A stretch of 64,000 nt of DNA. Source: JBFIHF01 sp964411125. Its GTDB lineage: Bacteria; Myxococcota_A; Bradymonadia; Bradymonadales; Bradymonadaceae. The notes under the pieces were generated by a model. The model was not told the origin of the DNA. It made no database searches and was given only the letters and a program-made list of their open reading frames with translations. Location of the stretch: contig CAYPJU010000019.1 of the NCBI GenBank assembly GCA_964411125.1, forward strand, positions 25,340 to 89,339, read 5' to 3'. Below are positions 17,697 through 27,155 of this stretch, piece after piece; within the stretch, counting starts at the first letter, position 1, and each line of letters opens with the position of its first letter. The position numbers and the translations under genes were made by a program.

Positions 17697-18347
17697 ATGA
17701 ACGACTTCGTCGTACGCCCCTTTGCGTTCATGCGCCTGACCCACGAGGCGCTTCGCGCCGGTTTTTCAGACGTCCAGACGGCCGCCGCTGCCGGCGACAT
17801 CGATGCAGCGCGTACAGAGTTCGACGCGCTCCGAGGCGTGATCGAGATTCACGCGAAACAAGAAGAACAGGTCTTCTTTCCCCTGCTCGACGAGCTGTTC
17901 GAAGAAGTGGTCACGAAGGCGGGTCTCTTCGACGCTCACGATCGCGAGGAGCAACACTTCGTCGCCGTCGAGTCGGCCCTCGCCGACGGAGATCTCGAGC
18001 GCGTCGTCGCCGAGCTCGATCGGTGGACATCGTCCTTCGAGCGGCACCTCGTGGAGGAGGAGGACGTGATGATGCCTTTGACCCAGCGGGTCAGCGACAC
18101 GCTGGAAGGGCGGGCTGCGGCGGTTCGCGAGATCATGGAGAGCGACTGGGAGGGGCTGCGGCTGAATCACCTGCCGTACGTCGTGGCGGCGCTGTCCCGG
18201 AACAAGGCGTACGGTCCGCTGCGCATGTTCGTTTCTGCCGTTCAGGTGAGCTCGGGCGACCGATTCGGCGAGTTGGAGGAGGTGATTCGTTCCTCGGTCA
18301 CGGCCGAGCAAGAGTCGATGCTGAAACAACACGGCCACTTGAGCTGA
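17697..18347 (+). CDS. Hemerythrin-like HHE domain protein
   Basis: The 216-residue all-helical protein has the pattern of His and Glu ligands of the hemerythrin/HHE fold: His in MRLTHEALR, H-x4-E in IEIHAKQEEQVFFPLL, HDREEQH, and H-x4-E in FERHLVEEEDVMMPL. Such proteins bind a di-iron centre and sense or carry oxygen, nitric oxide or iron. The C-terminal third (DWEGLRLNHLPYVVAALS...) is an extension. A strong GAGGAGG precedes the ATG. It is the first gene of the plus-strand signalling cluster and lies next to the divergent LysR gene; the next gene starts within 15 bases. Oxygen or NO input to the cluster is inference. Confidence 0.85.
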   Translation: MNDFVVRPFAFMRLTHEALRAGFSDVQTAAAAGDIDAARTEFDALRGVIEIHAKQEEQVFFPLLDELFEEVVTKAGLFDAHDREEQHFVAVESALADGDLERVVAELDRWTSSFERHLVEEEDVMMPLTQRVSDTLEGRAAAVREIMESDWEGLRLNHLPYVVAALSRNKAYGPLRMFVSAVQVSSGDRFGELEEVIRSSVTAEQESMLKQHGHLS

Positions 18348-18361
18348 TCGTGACCCGTCGA

Positions 18362-21136
18362 ATGCCTCCTTTCTCGTCCTTCTTCGCCCGACCGAGCGAA
18401 GCGATCTCAGCGGATGGCTGGACCCGACGCGAGCTGCGCGGCGGGGAGTATCTGTGGCGTCAGGATTCGCTAGCGAATGCGATCGCGTGGACGGCGAGCG
18501 GCGAGCTCCGCGTCGTCGTGGACGGCTCGCAACGCGGCAGCGTCGGCGCCGGAAGCCTCCTCGGCGAGGCGTCGATGTTCACGCGAGGAGAGCGGCGGAC
18601 CGCCGACGTGCAGGCGACGAAGGACGCCTCGGTGTACGTGTTGGAGCAGCCCGCGTTTCTCGAGCACCAGCGCAAGGGCACGGCACTCTACGACGCTCTC
18701 CTTCTCGAGGCGGCGCGAACCCTCTCCGAGCGCATCGTCGAGAACGAAGCCGAAGTATCGCGCCGCAACGCGGGGGATCACGACGACGTGGCGGGCGGGC
18801 GGCCGCTGCGCCCCGATCGCCCCCCGGCAGGGGTGCCGACCGCGGTGCAGGCACTGGCGGCGCTGCCTCGATTGCGCGACGTGTCGCCGGCCGTGCTCGT
18901 CGAGCTAGCGTCGGCGGGTTCGCCGCTGTTGCTGCAGCCGGGTGATATTCTCTGCCGCCAGGGGGAGAGCGCCGGTTCGATGTTCGTTCTGGCGGAGGGG
19001 GAGCTGACCGTGCGCCTTCGGACGAGCGATGGGAAGGCACGCGAGATCGCCACGGTTTCGGTCGGGAGTCTGCTCGGGACTACGGCGCTCTTCAACGACG
19101 GCTTGCGTACCGCGACGCTCATCGCCAACGAGTCGGCATCGGTGTGGGAGTTCCCGCGCGCGGAGATCGCATCGCTTGGGGAGCAATCGTGGCGCGTTCT
19201 GGTCGAGTCCTTGCTGGTCGTCATGCGCGGCCAGCTTCAGAGCGCCGACCGTTCCGCGATCCTGTCGCGGGGCGCGCGGGGGACGATCCCGCTGGAAGAC
19301 TCGTTCGGCGCGCTCCAGTCGCTGCATGTCTGGCAGGGAGCGACGATGGGGGACGTCCGGCTCGAGCACCTGCCCGCGCCCGGCCCGGCGTTGGAACTCG
19401 ACGAGGAGACGACGGGGCGAATCGACCTCGTCCGCCGGTCGGTCGTGGGGTCGGACGTCGCGCTGTCGACGCCGTTCGGGGAGAAGCGGGTCGTCTACGC
19501 CGACTACACGGCTTCGGGGCGGTCGCTGAGCTTCATTGAGGACTACCTGCGCGACCAGGTCATGCCGCTGTACGCGAACACGCACACGGAGGCGTCGGCG
19601 AGCGGGCGACAGACGACGCACTTTCGAGAAGAGGCGCGACAGCTCGTCGCGCGGGGCGTCGGCGCGACGGAACGCGACGCGGTCATCTTCACGGGCTCGG
19701 GCGCGACCGGGGCGATCGATCGTCTCGTCGGAATCCTCAACATCCGACTCCCCGACGAGCTCGAGTCACGCTACTCGCTCGCTCGCTCGATCCCCGCGCA
19801 CGAGCGGCCCGTGGTCTTCATCGGCCCCTACGAACACCACAGCAACATTCTGTCGTGGAAGCATACGATCGCGGACGTCGTCGTCGTCCCGCTGGACGCC
19901 GAAGGACAGCTCGACACGAAGCGGCTGGAGGAGCTGCTCGAAGCGCACGCGGACCGACCGCTGAAGATCGGGAGTTTCTCGGCCGCCTCGAACGTCACGG
20001 GGATCAAGGCCGACACCATCGCGGTCGCGACGTTGCTTCACCGCCACGGGGCTCTCTCGTTCTGGGACTATGCGGCGGCTGGCCCCTACGTGGAGATCGA
20101 CATGAATCCTTCCGGGCCGGGGATCGACGAGACGCTGGCCCACAAAGATGCGGTGTTCCTCTCGCCCCACAAGTTCGTGGGGGGGCCGGGGACCCCGGGG
20201 GTCCTGGTCCTCAAGCGCGACCTCGCCCAGAACCGCGTGCCGGCGGTGCCGGGGGGCGGAACCGTCGACTTCGTGACGTGGGACACGGCGCTCTACACCG
20301 ACGATGTGGAAGCGCGGGAGGAGGGGGGGACGCCCGCGATCATCGAATCGATCCGGTGCGGGTTGGTGTTTCACCTCAAAGCCCAGATCGGCGCCCCGAC
20401 GATCGAGGCGATCGAGCACGACTTCACGCGACGGGCGGCGCTCGCATGGGGCGCCAATCCCGCGATCGACCTCGTCGGCAACCCCGACGCCGACCGGCTA
20501 TCGATCACGGCGTTCATGGTTCGCCACGGACGTCGCTACCTGCACTACGGCTTCGTCGTGGCGCTCCTCAACGACCTCTTCGGGGTGCAGGCTCGGGGCG
20601 GCTGCTCGTGCGCCGGTCCGTACGGCGCGATGTTGCTCGGCCTGTCGCAGGACGCCGGTGCGATGTTCCTCGAGCGGGCGTCCGAAGGGTGGATGGCGCT
20701 GAAGCCGGGATGGAGCCGGGTCAACTTCAACTACTTCATCGGCGAGCGAGAGTTCCGCTACATCATCGACGCGGTTCACCTGGTGGCACTGCACGGCTGG
20801 GCGTTGATGCCTCGCTACGATTTCGACCCCGCGTCGGGGTTGTGGACGCATCGCGGTGGGGCGACGTTTCGCCCCGCCCGGCTGTCCGACCTGTCGATCG
20901 ACGGCGGAGAAGCCGTGTGGGGCCCGTCGTGGTCGACCCTCCCCGAGGTGGCCTTGGAGCGCCAGCTCGCCGAGGGTCGCGCCATCCTCGAGGCCGCGCT
21001 TCGCGAGCAGCCGCCGTCGGCTCGGTCGGTGGATGTCCCGCCGGAGTATCACGACGGGCGCTGGTTCCCGCTACCGGGCGAGGCTGCGCAACAATTGATC
21101 GACCGCCAGGGGGGCGGTCTCAGGACGGAGGGCTGA
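18362..21136 (+). CDS. Cyclic-nucleotide-binding domains fused to class V aminotransferase
   Basis: The 924-residue protein joins two cyclic-nucleotide-binding-like domains (about 25-125, SVGAGSLLGEASMFTRGERR; and 165-290, LLQPGDILCRQGESAGSMFV, SLLGTTALF) to a full class V aminotransferase/cysteine desulfurase-like domain (about 375-800). The PLP Lys is K604 in FLSPHKFVGGPG, preceded by SFWDYAAAGPYVEIDM with the PLP-ring Asp. A Cys pair in GGCSCAGPYG (C748, C750) is where SufS-type enzymes carry the sulfur-accepting Cys. The second CNB domain is the better match. The start could also be GTG at 18350. The following gene starts 2 bases on. Nucleotide control of a PLP enzyme is the obvious reading; the reaction is unknown. 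Confidence 0.85.
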   Translation: MPPFSSFFARPSEAISADGWTRRELRGGEYLWRQDSLANAIAWTASGELRVVVDGSQRGSVGAGSLLGEASMFTRGERRTADVQATKDASVYVLEQPAFLEHQRKGTALYDALLLEAARTLSERIVENEAEVSRRNAGDHDDVAGGRPLRPDRPPAGVPTAVQALAALPRLRDVSPAVLVELASAGSPLLLQPGDILCRQGESAGSMFVLAEGELTVRLRTSDGKAREIATVSVGSLLGTTALFNDGLRTATLIANESASVWEFPRAEIASLGEQSWRVLVESLLVVMRGQLQSADRSAILSRGARGTIPLEDSFGALQSLHVWQGATMGDVRLEHLPAPGPALELDEETTGRIDLVRRSVVGSDVALSTPFGEKRVVYADYTASGRSLSFIEDYLRDQVMPLYANTHTEASASGRQTTHFREEARQLVARGVGATERDAVIFTGSGATGAIDRLVGILNIRLPDELESRYSLARSIPAHERPVVFIGPYEHHSNILSWKHTIADVVVVPLDAEGQLDTKRLEELLEAHADRPLKIGSFSAASNVTGIKADTIAVATLLHRHGALSFWDYAAAGPYVEIDMNPSGPGIDETLAHKDAVFLSPHKFVGGPGTPGVLVLKRDLAQNRVPAVPGGGTVDFVTWDTALYTDDVEAREEGGTPAIIESIRCGLVFHLKAQIGAPTIEAIEHDFTRRAALAWGANPAIDLVGNPDADRLSITAFMVRHGRRYLHYGFVVALLNDLFGVQARGGCSCAGPYGAMLLGLSQDAGAMFLERASEGWMALKPGWSRVNFNYFIGEREFRYIIDAVHLVALHGWALMPRYDFDPASGLWTHRGGATFRPARLSDLSIDGGEAVWGPSWSTLPEVALERQLAEGRAILEAALREQPPSARSVDVPPEYHDGRWFPLPGEAAQQLIDRQGGGLRTEG

Positions 21137-21138
21137 CC

Positions 21139-22050
21139 ATGTGTCGCGTTCTCGGATACGTCGGGCCGCCGGCGAAGATCTCGGACTTTCTCTACGCGTC
21201 CGACAACGGTCTGGTGCGCCAATCGTACGAGCCGCAGTTGCTCCAGATGCTCAACCTCGGGGGTTTCGGGATGCTCGCATGGGACGCCGATGGTCCCGAG
21301 CCGGAGGTCGCGCTGTCGTACCGCTCGGCCGATCTTCCGGTGTTCGACCGCAACCTTCGTTCGCTGGCCGACAAGTTTCGCGCTACGTGCCTGCTGGCGC
21401 ACATCCGTGGCATCGCCTACCGGGCGGACGCCGGTTTCGGCGCGCACAACCTGCATCCGTTCTGGTTCACCGGGCAGCGCTGGGCGATGGCTCACAACGG
21501 CGACCTGTTTGGTCACGACCTCATCAAGCACGAGTTGCTGCGCGACATCGACCCCGAGCTTCGCCGGCAGATCCAGGGGACGACCGACAGCGAAACGATC
21601 TACGCGATGGTCATGTCGGAGCTGCGGAAGATGGCCGACGACGGGCCCAACGCACTGGTCGAAGCGGTTCGCCGCACGGTCGCGAGGCTGGAGGACATCC
21701 GAGAGAGGAACGGGCTCGACCGGAGTAGCTCGCTCAACCTCTTCTTCAGCGACGGATCGTCCGTCGTCGGCCTGCGCTACTGCTTCAATTTCGGGAACTA
21801 TCCGCTCGTCGATGGAGGCGAGCCGGAATTCGACGCGACGCGCTCGTACCTGAGCCTGTGGTTCACGATGGGGGAGGCGTTCACGGAGGACGAATACGGC
21901 TGGCGAATGGCGGGAGCACCCGATTCCCACGGCGCCGTCCTCGTCGCCTCCGAGCCGCTGACCCGCGATGTGACGGGCTGGGTGGAGGTGCCCGAGTACA
22001 CGTTCCTCATCGTCGAGCCGATGACCGGCGTATCGATGGTGGAGGTCTGA
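21139..22050 (+). CDS. Class II glutamine amidotransferase (EgtC-like)
   Basis: The 303-residue protein begins MCRVLGYVG, so that after Met removal the N-terminal Cys is the nucleophile, as in class II (Ntn) glutamine amidotransferases. Further family signatures are CLLAHIRGIAYR, WAMAHNGDLFG and GTTDSETIYAMV. No synthase partner domain is attached, so it resembles stand-alone members such as EgtC, which hydrolyses a gamma-glutamyl amide in ergothioneine synthesis. In that pathway a class V PLP enzyme (EgtE) works with EgtC, and here such an enzyme is the immediate neighbour, but EgtB and EgtD are not in the window. It starts two bases after the upstream gene. Confidence 0.85.
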   Translation: MCRVLGYVGPPAKISDFLYASDNGLVRQSYEPQLLQMLNLGGFGMLAWDADGPEPEVALSYRSADLPVFDRNLRSLADKFRATCLLAHIRGIAYRADAGFGAHNLHPFWFTGQRWAMAHNGDLFGHDLIKHELLRDIDPELRRQIQGTTDSETIYAMVMSELRKMADDGPNALVEAVRRTVARLEDIRERNGLDRSSSLNLFFSDGSSVVGLRYCFNFGNYPLVDGGEPEFDATRSYLSLWFTMGEAFTEDEYGWRMAGAPDSHGAVLVASEPLTRDVTGWVEVPEYTFLIVEPMTGVSMVEV

Positions 22051-22052
22051 GG

Positions 22053-23024
22053 GTGGAGCTTCCGCCGCTATTCGCGGGCATCTCGCCCGACGCTGGCCGG
22101 ATCGTCACGGCGCTGCTTCGTCCGCTTTCGTTCGGCGCGGGCGAGACTTTGTTTCGGCAAGGGGAGCGTGCGGACAGCGCGTACTTCGTCGTGGAGGGGG
22201 ACGTCGGAATCGACGTGCGCCTGCCGGGGGGCGCCGTTTCCGCCCTCACCACGCTGGGCGCGGGCGATGTTCTCGGCGAGCTGGCGCTGTTGTCTGAAGG
22301 GCACCGGCGCACCGCGACCGCCACTGCGACGGGGGACGTCAGATGCATGGTGATGGAGCGGCGGGATCTGCTGGCGCTGTGCGCGCAATACCACCCCGCT
22401 TCGCCCCAGGTGCTGGGGAAACTCGCGGACCACGTGATGGCCCGCCTGACCAGGGTGACGGCCGAGCGCGTCGCGTTGTGCGGGGCGCCGAGGGCGCTCG
22501 GCTTCCCCGCGCGAGCGGTCGCGCCGGGTTCGCGGTTTCCGGTAGTTCCGCACGCGCCGACCCTCGCATTCACGGCGGCGTTCAACCGGGACGAAGTGGA
22601 GCAGCTCTTCGCTGCGGGGGACCTGGTCACCGTGCCGGCCCGCACGGCGATCGCCCCCTGCGCGGACGGCAAGACGTGGTGGTTGGTGCTCCGCGGGGCG
22701 GTCAGCGCTTGCTTTGCCGCCGGCGGCGTGGGGCGCCGCCTGTCGCTGGTCGGTCCGGGACGAGTCGCCGTGAGCGATGCCTTCACGCCGACTGGCTACA
22801 TCGGCAGTCGTGAGGGAGCCACGCTCCTCGCGCTCTCGAACGCGACGGTCCTGGGCTGGCGATGTTCGGGGGCACGGTGGATGCACCGAGCCCTCGAGGC
22901 ATACGTACGCGATCTGATGACTCGGTTGGCGGAAGACACCCGATCACTGGCGCGCGAGCGCCGTCAGGTGTTCGGCTTCCATAGCCCGTCCGTGGTCACG
23001 GCGGAGGAGAATCTCGATGGGTAG
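22053..23024 (+). CDS. Cyclic-nucleotide-binding domain protein
   Basis: The 323-residue protein has a clear CNB domain at about residues 20-120 (FGAGETLFRQGERADSAYFV, GAGDVLGELALLSEGHRRTA, with the Gly-Glu-Leu-Ala and Arg of the phosphate-binding cassette). A second, degenerate CNB-like part covers about 180-290 and lacks the cassette. There is no DNA-binding domain, so it is not a CRP-type regulator. The GTG at 22053 starts two bases after the amidotransferase stop, and the 3' end overlaps the hybrid kinase gene by eight bases. It probably binds the product of the cyclase encoded two genes downstream and signals by protein contact (inference). Confidence 0.8.
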   Translation: MELPPLFAGISPDAGRIVTALLRPLSFGAGETLFRQGERADSAYFVVEGDVGIDVRLPGGAVSALTTLGAGDVLGELALLSEGHRRTATATATGDVRCMVMERRDLLALCAQYHPASPQVLGKLADHVMARLTRVTAERVALCGAPRALGFPARAVAPGSRFPVVPHAPTLAFTAAFNRDEVEQLFAAGDLVTVPARTAIAPCADGKTWWLVLRGAVSACFAAGGVGRRLSLVGPGRVAVSDAFTPTGYIGSREGATLLALSNATVLGWRCSGARWMHRALEAYVRDLMTRLAEDTRSLARERRQVFGFHSPSVVTAEENLDG

Positions 23025-25860
23025 TGTTTCGATCTCGAGCCCCGAACGGCGTTGGTGGACGGGCTACATGAGCATGGCCGACCGCCCGGGCGACGACGAC
23101 CAACGCTTGCTCGAACACCGTTTCCTGATCCTCGCCGGGACGCTGATGAGCGGCGGCGGCGTGTTATGGGGGACGATCTCGGTCTTCGGCGGCTTGTTCT
23201 CACAGTCGCTCGTCCCGTACGGCTACGTCGTCGTCACGGTCTTCAACTTCCTCGCCCTGGCGAAGTGGAAGAACTTCGCGATCGCTCGCCGCGTTCAGAT
23301 CGCGGCGAGCATCTTGCTCCCGTTCATGTTCCAGTGGGCCCTTGGCGGCTTCGCCGCGAGCGGCGGGATGATGTACTGGGGGATGGTCGGCCTGGTCGGT
23401 TCGCTGTCGTTCGACGACACGAAGACGAGCATGAAGCTGCTGTTGCTTTTCATCATACTGACTGTGGTCAGTGCGGCCCTCGACGCCTACTCGGTTCTCC
23501 ACGTCCCCGCCGCCCTCGGCGGTCGCCAGCTCAGCGCGCTCTTCATCGGGCTGAATTTCGTCGTCGTGTCGTCGATGGTCTTCTTCCTGACGCTGTTCTT
23601 CGTGCAGTCTCGCCACGAGGCGATTCGTAGCCTGAAGACGAAGAACACGGAGCTCGCCGTCTCGACCCGGGCGGCCGAAGAGGCGACGCGGCGAGCCGAC
23701 GCCGCGAACGAGGCGCGTGGTCGATTCCTCGCCGTAGTGAGCCACGAGATGCGGACGCCTCTCAACGGCGTGCTCGGGCTGACGAACCTCGCGCTCGAGA
23801 CCGACCTCGACCACCGGCAACGCGAGCTCCTGTCACAGTCGCGGGTCTCGGCCGAGATTCTGGCAGCGATCATTAACGACGTGCTCGACTTCTCGAAAAT
23901 CGAGGCGGGTGGCGTGACGCTCGAGACGATCCCGTTCCGCCTCGACGACGTCCTGCATCGGCTGACCTCGGCGGCGAACACGCTCGCGATGAAGCGAGGC
24001 GTCGAGTTCGTGCTCCACGTGGACGGCGTGCCACCGGTGCTGGTCGGTGACCCGACGCGTCTGGGCCAGGTGCTGCTCAACCTCGTCTCCAACGCGGTGA
24101 AGTTCACCGAAGAGGGTGAGGTGCTGGTGCGGCTGACGTCGGAGCGCATCTCGGAGGGGGAGATCGAACTTCGCGCGGACGTGCGCGATACCGGGATCGG
24201 AATCGCCGAGGACCAGTTGGAGCGTCTCTTTCAGCCGTTCGAGCAGGCAGACGATTCCACGACGCGAAAGTACGGAGGGACCGGGCTGGGGCTACCGATC
24301 TGCAAGCACTTCGTCGAAATGATGGGGGGCGAGATCTGGATCGACAGCGCGGTGGGCGAAGGTTCCACCTTCTCGTTCACGGCCCGGTTCGGGCACGACG
24401 CGAGCGCAGCGCGCGCGGTACCCGGCGAGCTCTCCCACGTGCGCGCGCTGGTGGTGGACGACAACGAAACGGCCCGCGACGTCCTGCTCGGCTACCTGGA
24501 CGGATTCGACATCGAGGCGGAGGCGTGCGAGGACGCGAAGTCGGCGCTCGAAGCGGTCGAAGAGCGCAGTTACGGGCTCGTCCTGGCCGACCTCCGGATG
24601 CCCGGGCTGGACGGCATCGAGCTGATTCGTCGCCTGCGCACGCACCCCAACACGAAGGATGCGCGTCTGGTGTTGGTGACTGCTTTCGGCGGGCGACGAG
24701 ACGAAGAGGAGGCGGCGAAGGCGGGGGCCGACGCGTTCCTCGCCAAGCCGCTGCGCCCGTCGATGTTGCTCGACCGCCTGGTCCAGTTGTTCGCGGGCGA
24801 CCTCGCCGCCGAATCGCACGAGCTGCAGGCGCCACAGCAGTCTACCGGTGAGGCGATACGCGGCGCGAAGGTGTTGGTCGTCGAGGACAACGACATCAAC
24901 CGGGAGATCCTGGTCTCCTCGCTACAGATGGCCGGTTTGCACGCCGATGTGGCCGTCGACGGACAGGAGGGGCTCGACCGCGCGACCGCCGACAGTGCGC
25001 AGTACGACATCGTGCTGATGGACCTGCAGATGCCGAACATGGACGGGCTGGAGGCGACGCGTCGGATCCGGGAGCACGGGGTCGAGGTGCCGATCATCGG
25101 CGTCACGGCGAACGCTCTGTCGGACGCACGCTCGATGTGCATCGAGGCGGGGATGGACGAAGTCGTGACCAAGCCGGTCCACATGGAGCTGTTGTTCAAC
25201 ACGATGGTGCGGGCGATCGGGACGAACTTCGTGCCGTCGCAACCCCTGACCGTCGACCATCACGCTGCCGACGATGGAGAGCCGGTGGACGTCGAGGGAC
25301 TGGATGCTGCCGATGGCCTGGCTCGATCGGGCGGAAACGAGGCGCTCTACCACGATCTGTTGCGGCGCTTCGTTCGGGGGCATGCCGACGCTGCGCGGCA
25401 GATCCGTGAATACCTCGGCGCGGGGGAGATGGAGGAGGCGCGGCGGGTCGCCCACACGCTGAAGGGAGTGTCGGGCAACATCGGGGCGACGGGGGTGTTC
25501 GCCGCGACGTTGGAGGTTCAGAACGCGCTGAAGGATGGGACCGAGTCCGAGGTGCACCGGTCCGTCGACGCGCTCGACGAAGAGCTGCGGCGGCTGGTGT
25601 CCCAACTCGGTTCGTTCGTCTCGGACGATGCGACGGAGAAGTCCGCGGCCGCCGAGGTGGCGCTCGACGAGGACGAGCTGAAACGGCTGATCGCCCTGGT
25701 GCGTGGGGCGGACATCGAGTCGGTGGAGCTCTTCGAGTCTCTGCGTGACGGGCTGGTGGCGAGCTGGGGGCCGGAGACGGTCGACCAGATGCAGACCGCG
25801 CTCGACGGGTACGACTTCGACGCGGCTGTCGAAGTCATCGACGCGCGGGGTGAGGCATGA
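23017..25860 (+). CDS. Hybrid sensor histidine kinase with two receivers and an Hpt domain
   Basis: The 947-residue protein has about six membrane helices (residues 35-205), a short coiled coil, a HisKA domain (FLAVVSHEMRTPLNG, phospho-His H243), a HATPase domain (NLVSNAVKFTEEG, DTGIGI, GGTGLGLPI), receiver 1 (phospho-Asp D525 in VLADLRMPGLDG), receiver 2 (D669 in VLMDLQMPNMDG) and a C-terminal Hpt domain (H813 in RVAHTLKGVSGN). All phosphorelay residues are present. The membrane part has no extended periplasmic loop, so the signal may be membrane-borne or intramembrane. The stop overlaps the receiver-cyclase gene by four bases (ATGA), making that protein the likeliest phosphorelay target. 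Confidence 0.94.
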   Translation: MGSVSISSPERRWWTGYMSMADRPGDDDQRLLEHRFLILAGTLMSGGGVLWGTISVFGGLFSQSLVPYGYVVVTVFNFLALAKWKNFAIARRVQIAASILLPFMFQWALGGFAASGGMMYWGMVGLVGSLSFDDTKTSMKLLLLFIILTVVSAALDAYSVLHVPAALGGRQLSALFIGLNFVVVSSMVFFLTLFFVQSRHEAIRSLKTKNTELAVSTRAAEEATRRADAANEARGRFLAVVSHEMRTPLNGVLGLTNLALETDLDHRQRELLSQSRVSAEILAAIINDVLDFSKIEAGGVTLETIPFRLDDVLHRLTSAANTLAMKRGVEFVLHVDGVPPVLVGDPTRLGQVLLNLVSNAVKFTEEGEVLVRLTSERISEGEIELRADVRDTGIGIAEDQLERLFQPFEQADDSTTRKYGGTGLGLPICKHFVEMMGGEIWIDSAVGEGSTFSFTARFGHDASAARAVPGELSHVRALVVDDNETARDVLLGYLDGFDIEAEACEDAKSALEAVEERSYGLVLADLRMPGLDGIELIRRLRTHPNTKDARLVLVTAFGGRRDEEEAAKAGADAFLAKPLRPSMLLDRLVQLFAGDLAAESHELQAPQQSTGEAIRGAKVLVVEDNDINREILVSSLQMAGLHADVAVDGQEGLDRATADSAQYDIVLMDLQMPNMDGLEATRRIREHGVEVPIIGVTANALSDARSMCIEAGMDEVVTKPVHMELLFNTMVRAIGTNFVPSQPLTVDHHAADDGEPVDVEGLDAADGLARSGGNEALYHDLLRRFVRGHADAARQIREYLGAGEMEEARRVAHTLKGVSGNIGATGVFAATLEVQNALKDGTESEVHRSVDALDEELRRLVSQLGSFVSDDATEKSAAAEVALDEDELKRLIALVRGADIESVELFESLRDGLVASWGPETVDQMQTALDGYDFDAAVEVIDARGEA

Positions 25861-27155
25861 GTGGGCGAGATTTCTCGGTGCTCGTGATCGACGATACGCC
25901 TGATACGGTACGGCTGATCGCGGGGATCCTCCGGGATCAATACCAGGTCCGCGTGGCGACGGACGGCAGGCGCGGCATCGAGCTCGCCGCCGAGCACGCC
26001 CCCGACCTGGTTCTGCTGGACGTCGTGATGCCGGAGGTCGATGGCTACGAAACGCTGCGCCGCCTGCGGGAGCGCGACGACACGAGGCACATTCCTGCCA
26101 TCTTTCTCACCGCGCAATCGAGCGAAGAGGACGAGCGGCGCGGTCTCGAGCTCGGCGCGGCCGACTACATCACGAAGCCGATCAGCCCTTCGATCTTGCT
26201 GGCGCGGGTGAAGACCCAGATCGAGCTGAAGCGGGCGACCGATCTGTTGCGCGATCAGAACCGGCTCCTCGAGAGCCGCGTACAGGCCCGTACGCGGGAG
26301 CTCCGCGAGACGAACGCGGCGCTCGCGCGCTTCGTCCCGGACGAGTTTTTGGCCGAGATCGGGCGGACGAACATCGCAGACGTGCAGCCCGGCGATCACG
26401 TTCACAGCGAGATCACGGTGATGTTCTGCGACATCCGGGGCTACACCAGGCTCGCCGAGCAGATGGCGCCGCGCGAGGCGTTCGCGTTCATCAACGAGCA
26501 TCTCGGTTCGGTCGGCCCCGTCATTCGCGAACATTCGGGGCTGGTCGCTCAGTTCTACGGCGACGGTGTGATGGCGATCTTCCCTCGCTCGCCGTCGGAC
26601 GCCATCAACGCCGCGATCGGCATGCATCGGGCGGTCGACGCGATGAATGTGGAGCGCGCCCAGCGAGGGGACCCGACGGTGACGATAGGGGTGGGGCTCA
26701 ACGCCGGGCCGCTCACGATCGGCGTGATCGGCGACGGCCAGCGGAGCGACACGGGGGTCGTCGGCGACACAGTGAACGCCGCCGCACGGATGGAGCAGCT
26801 CACCAAGACCTTCGGCGTCCGCATCCTCGCGGCCGAGTCGGTCGTCGCTGGTCTGGAGAGCGAGTACGAGGTTCGGTTCCTCGATCGCGTCTCCGTCCGT
26901 GGGAGGAAGGAGCCGGTTGCGGTGTACGACGTCTTCGACGCCGACCCGGCCCACGAATCCGAGGGCAAACGGATGGCACTGGCCGATCTGCAATGCGGGC
27001 AGGAACACTTCGAGTCGGAGCGCTACGCGGACGCCATTCAATGTTTCGGCGCTGCGCTGAAGAAGAAACCGGACGACCGCACCACGCAGCTCTATCTGGA
27101 GCGCTCCGCGAGCAAGCTGCTGGGCGGGGCGGACGCCCGGCAGGAGGAGAAATGA
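25857..27155 (+). CDS. Receiver domain fused to class III adenylate/guanylate cyclase
   Basis: The 432-residue protein has an N-terminal receiver (1-120; phospho-Asp D55 in LVLLDVVMPEVDG, Lys in ITKPISP), a coiled linker (125-160), a class III nucleotide cyclase domain (about 180-360) and a short helical TPR-like tail. The two metal aspartates are D192 (MFCDIRGYT) and D236 (YGDGVMAIF), and the transition-state Asn/Arg are in VNAAARME, so it should be active. The purine-specifying residue cannot be read with confidence because the local sequence (SDTGVVGDTVN) departs from the usual order. Its product, cAMP or cGMP, would be read by the CNB domains of neighbouring proteins. Overlaps the next gene by four bases. 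Confidence 0.92.
   Translation: MSGRDFSVLVIDDTPDTVRLIAGILRDQYQVRVATDGRRGIELAAEHAPDLVLLDVVMPEVDGYETLRRLRERDDTRHIPAIFLTAQSSEEDERRGLELGAADYITKPISPSILLARVKTQIELKRATDLLRDQNRLLESRVQARTRELRETNAALARFVPDEFLAEIGRTNIADVQPGDHVHSEITVMFCDIRGYTRLAEQMAPREAFAFINEHLGSVGPVIREHSGLVAQFYGDGVMAIFPRSPSDAINAAIGMHRAVDAMNVERAQRGDPTVTIGVGLNAGPLTIGVIGDGQRSDTGVVGDTVNAAARMEQLTKTFGVRILAAESVVAGLESEYEVRFLDRVSVRGRKEPVAVYDVFDADPAHESEGKRMALADLQCGQEHFESERYADAIQCFGAALKKKPDDRTTQLYLERSASKLLGGADARQEEK

Noticed and set aside
21139..22050. Calling the amidotransferase EgtC and the fused aminotransferase EgtE
   Set aside because: Same superfamilies and neighbouring genes, but EgtB and EgtD are not in the window and the CNB fusion has no counterpart in the known pathway.
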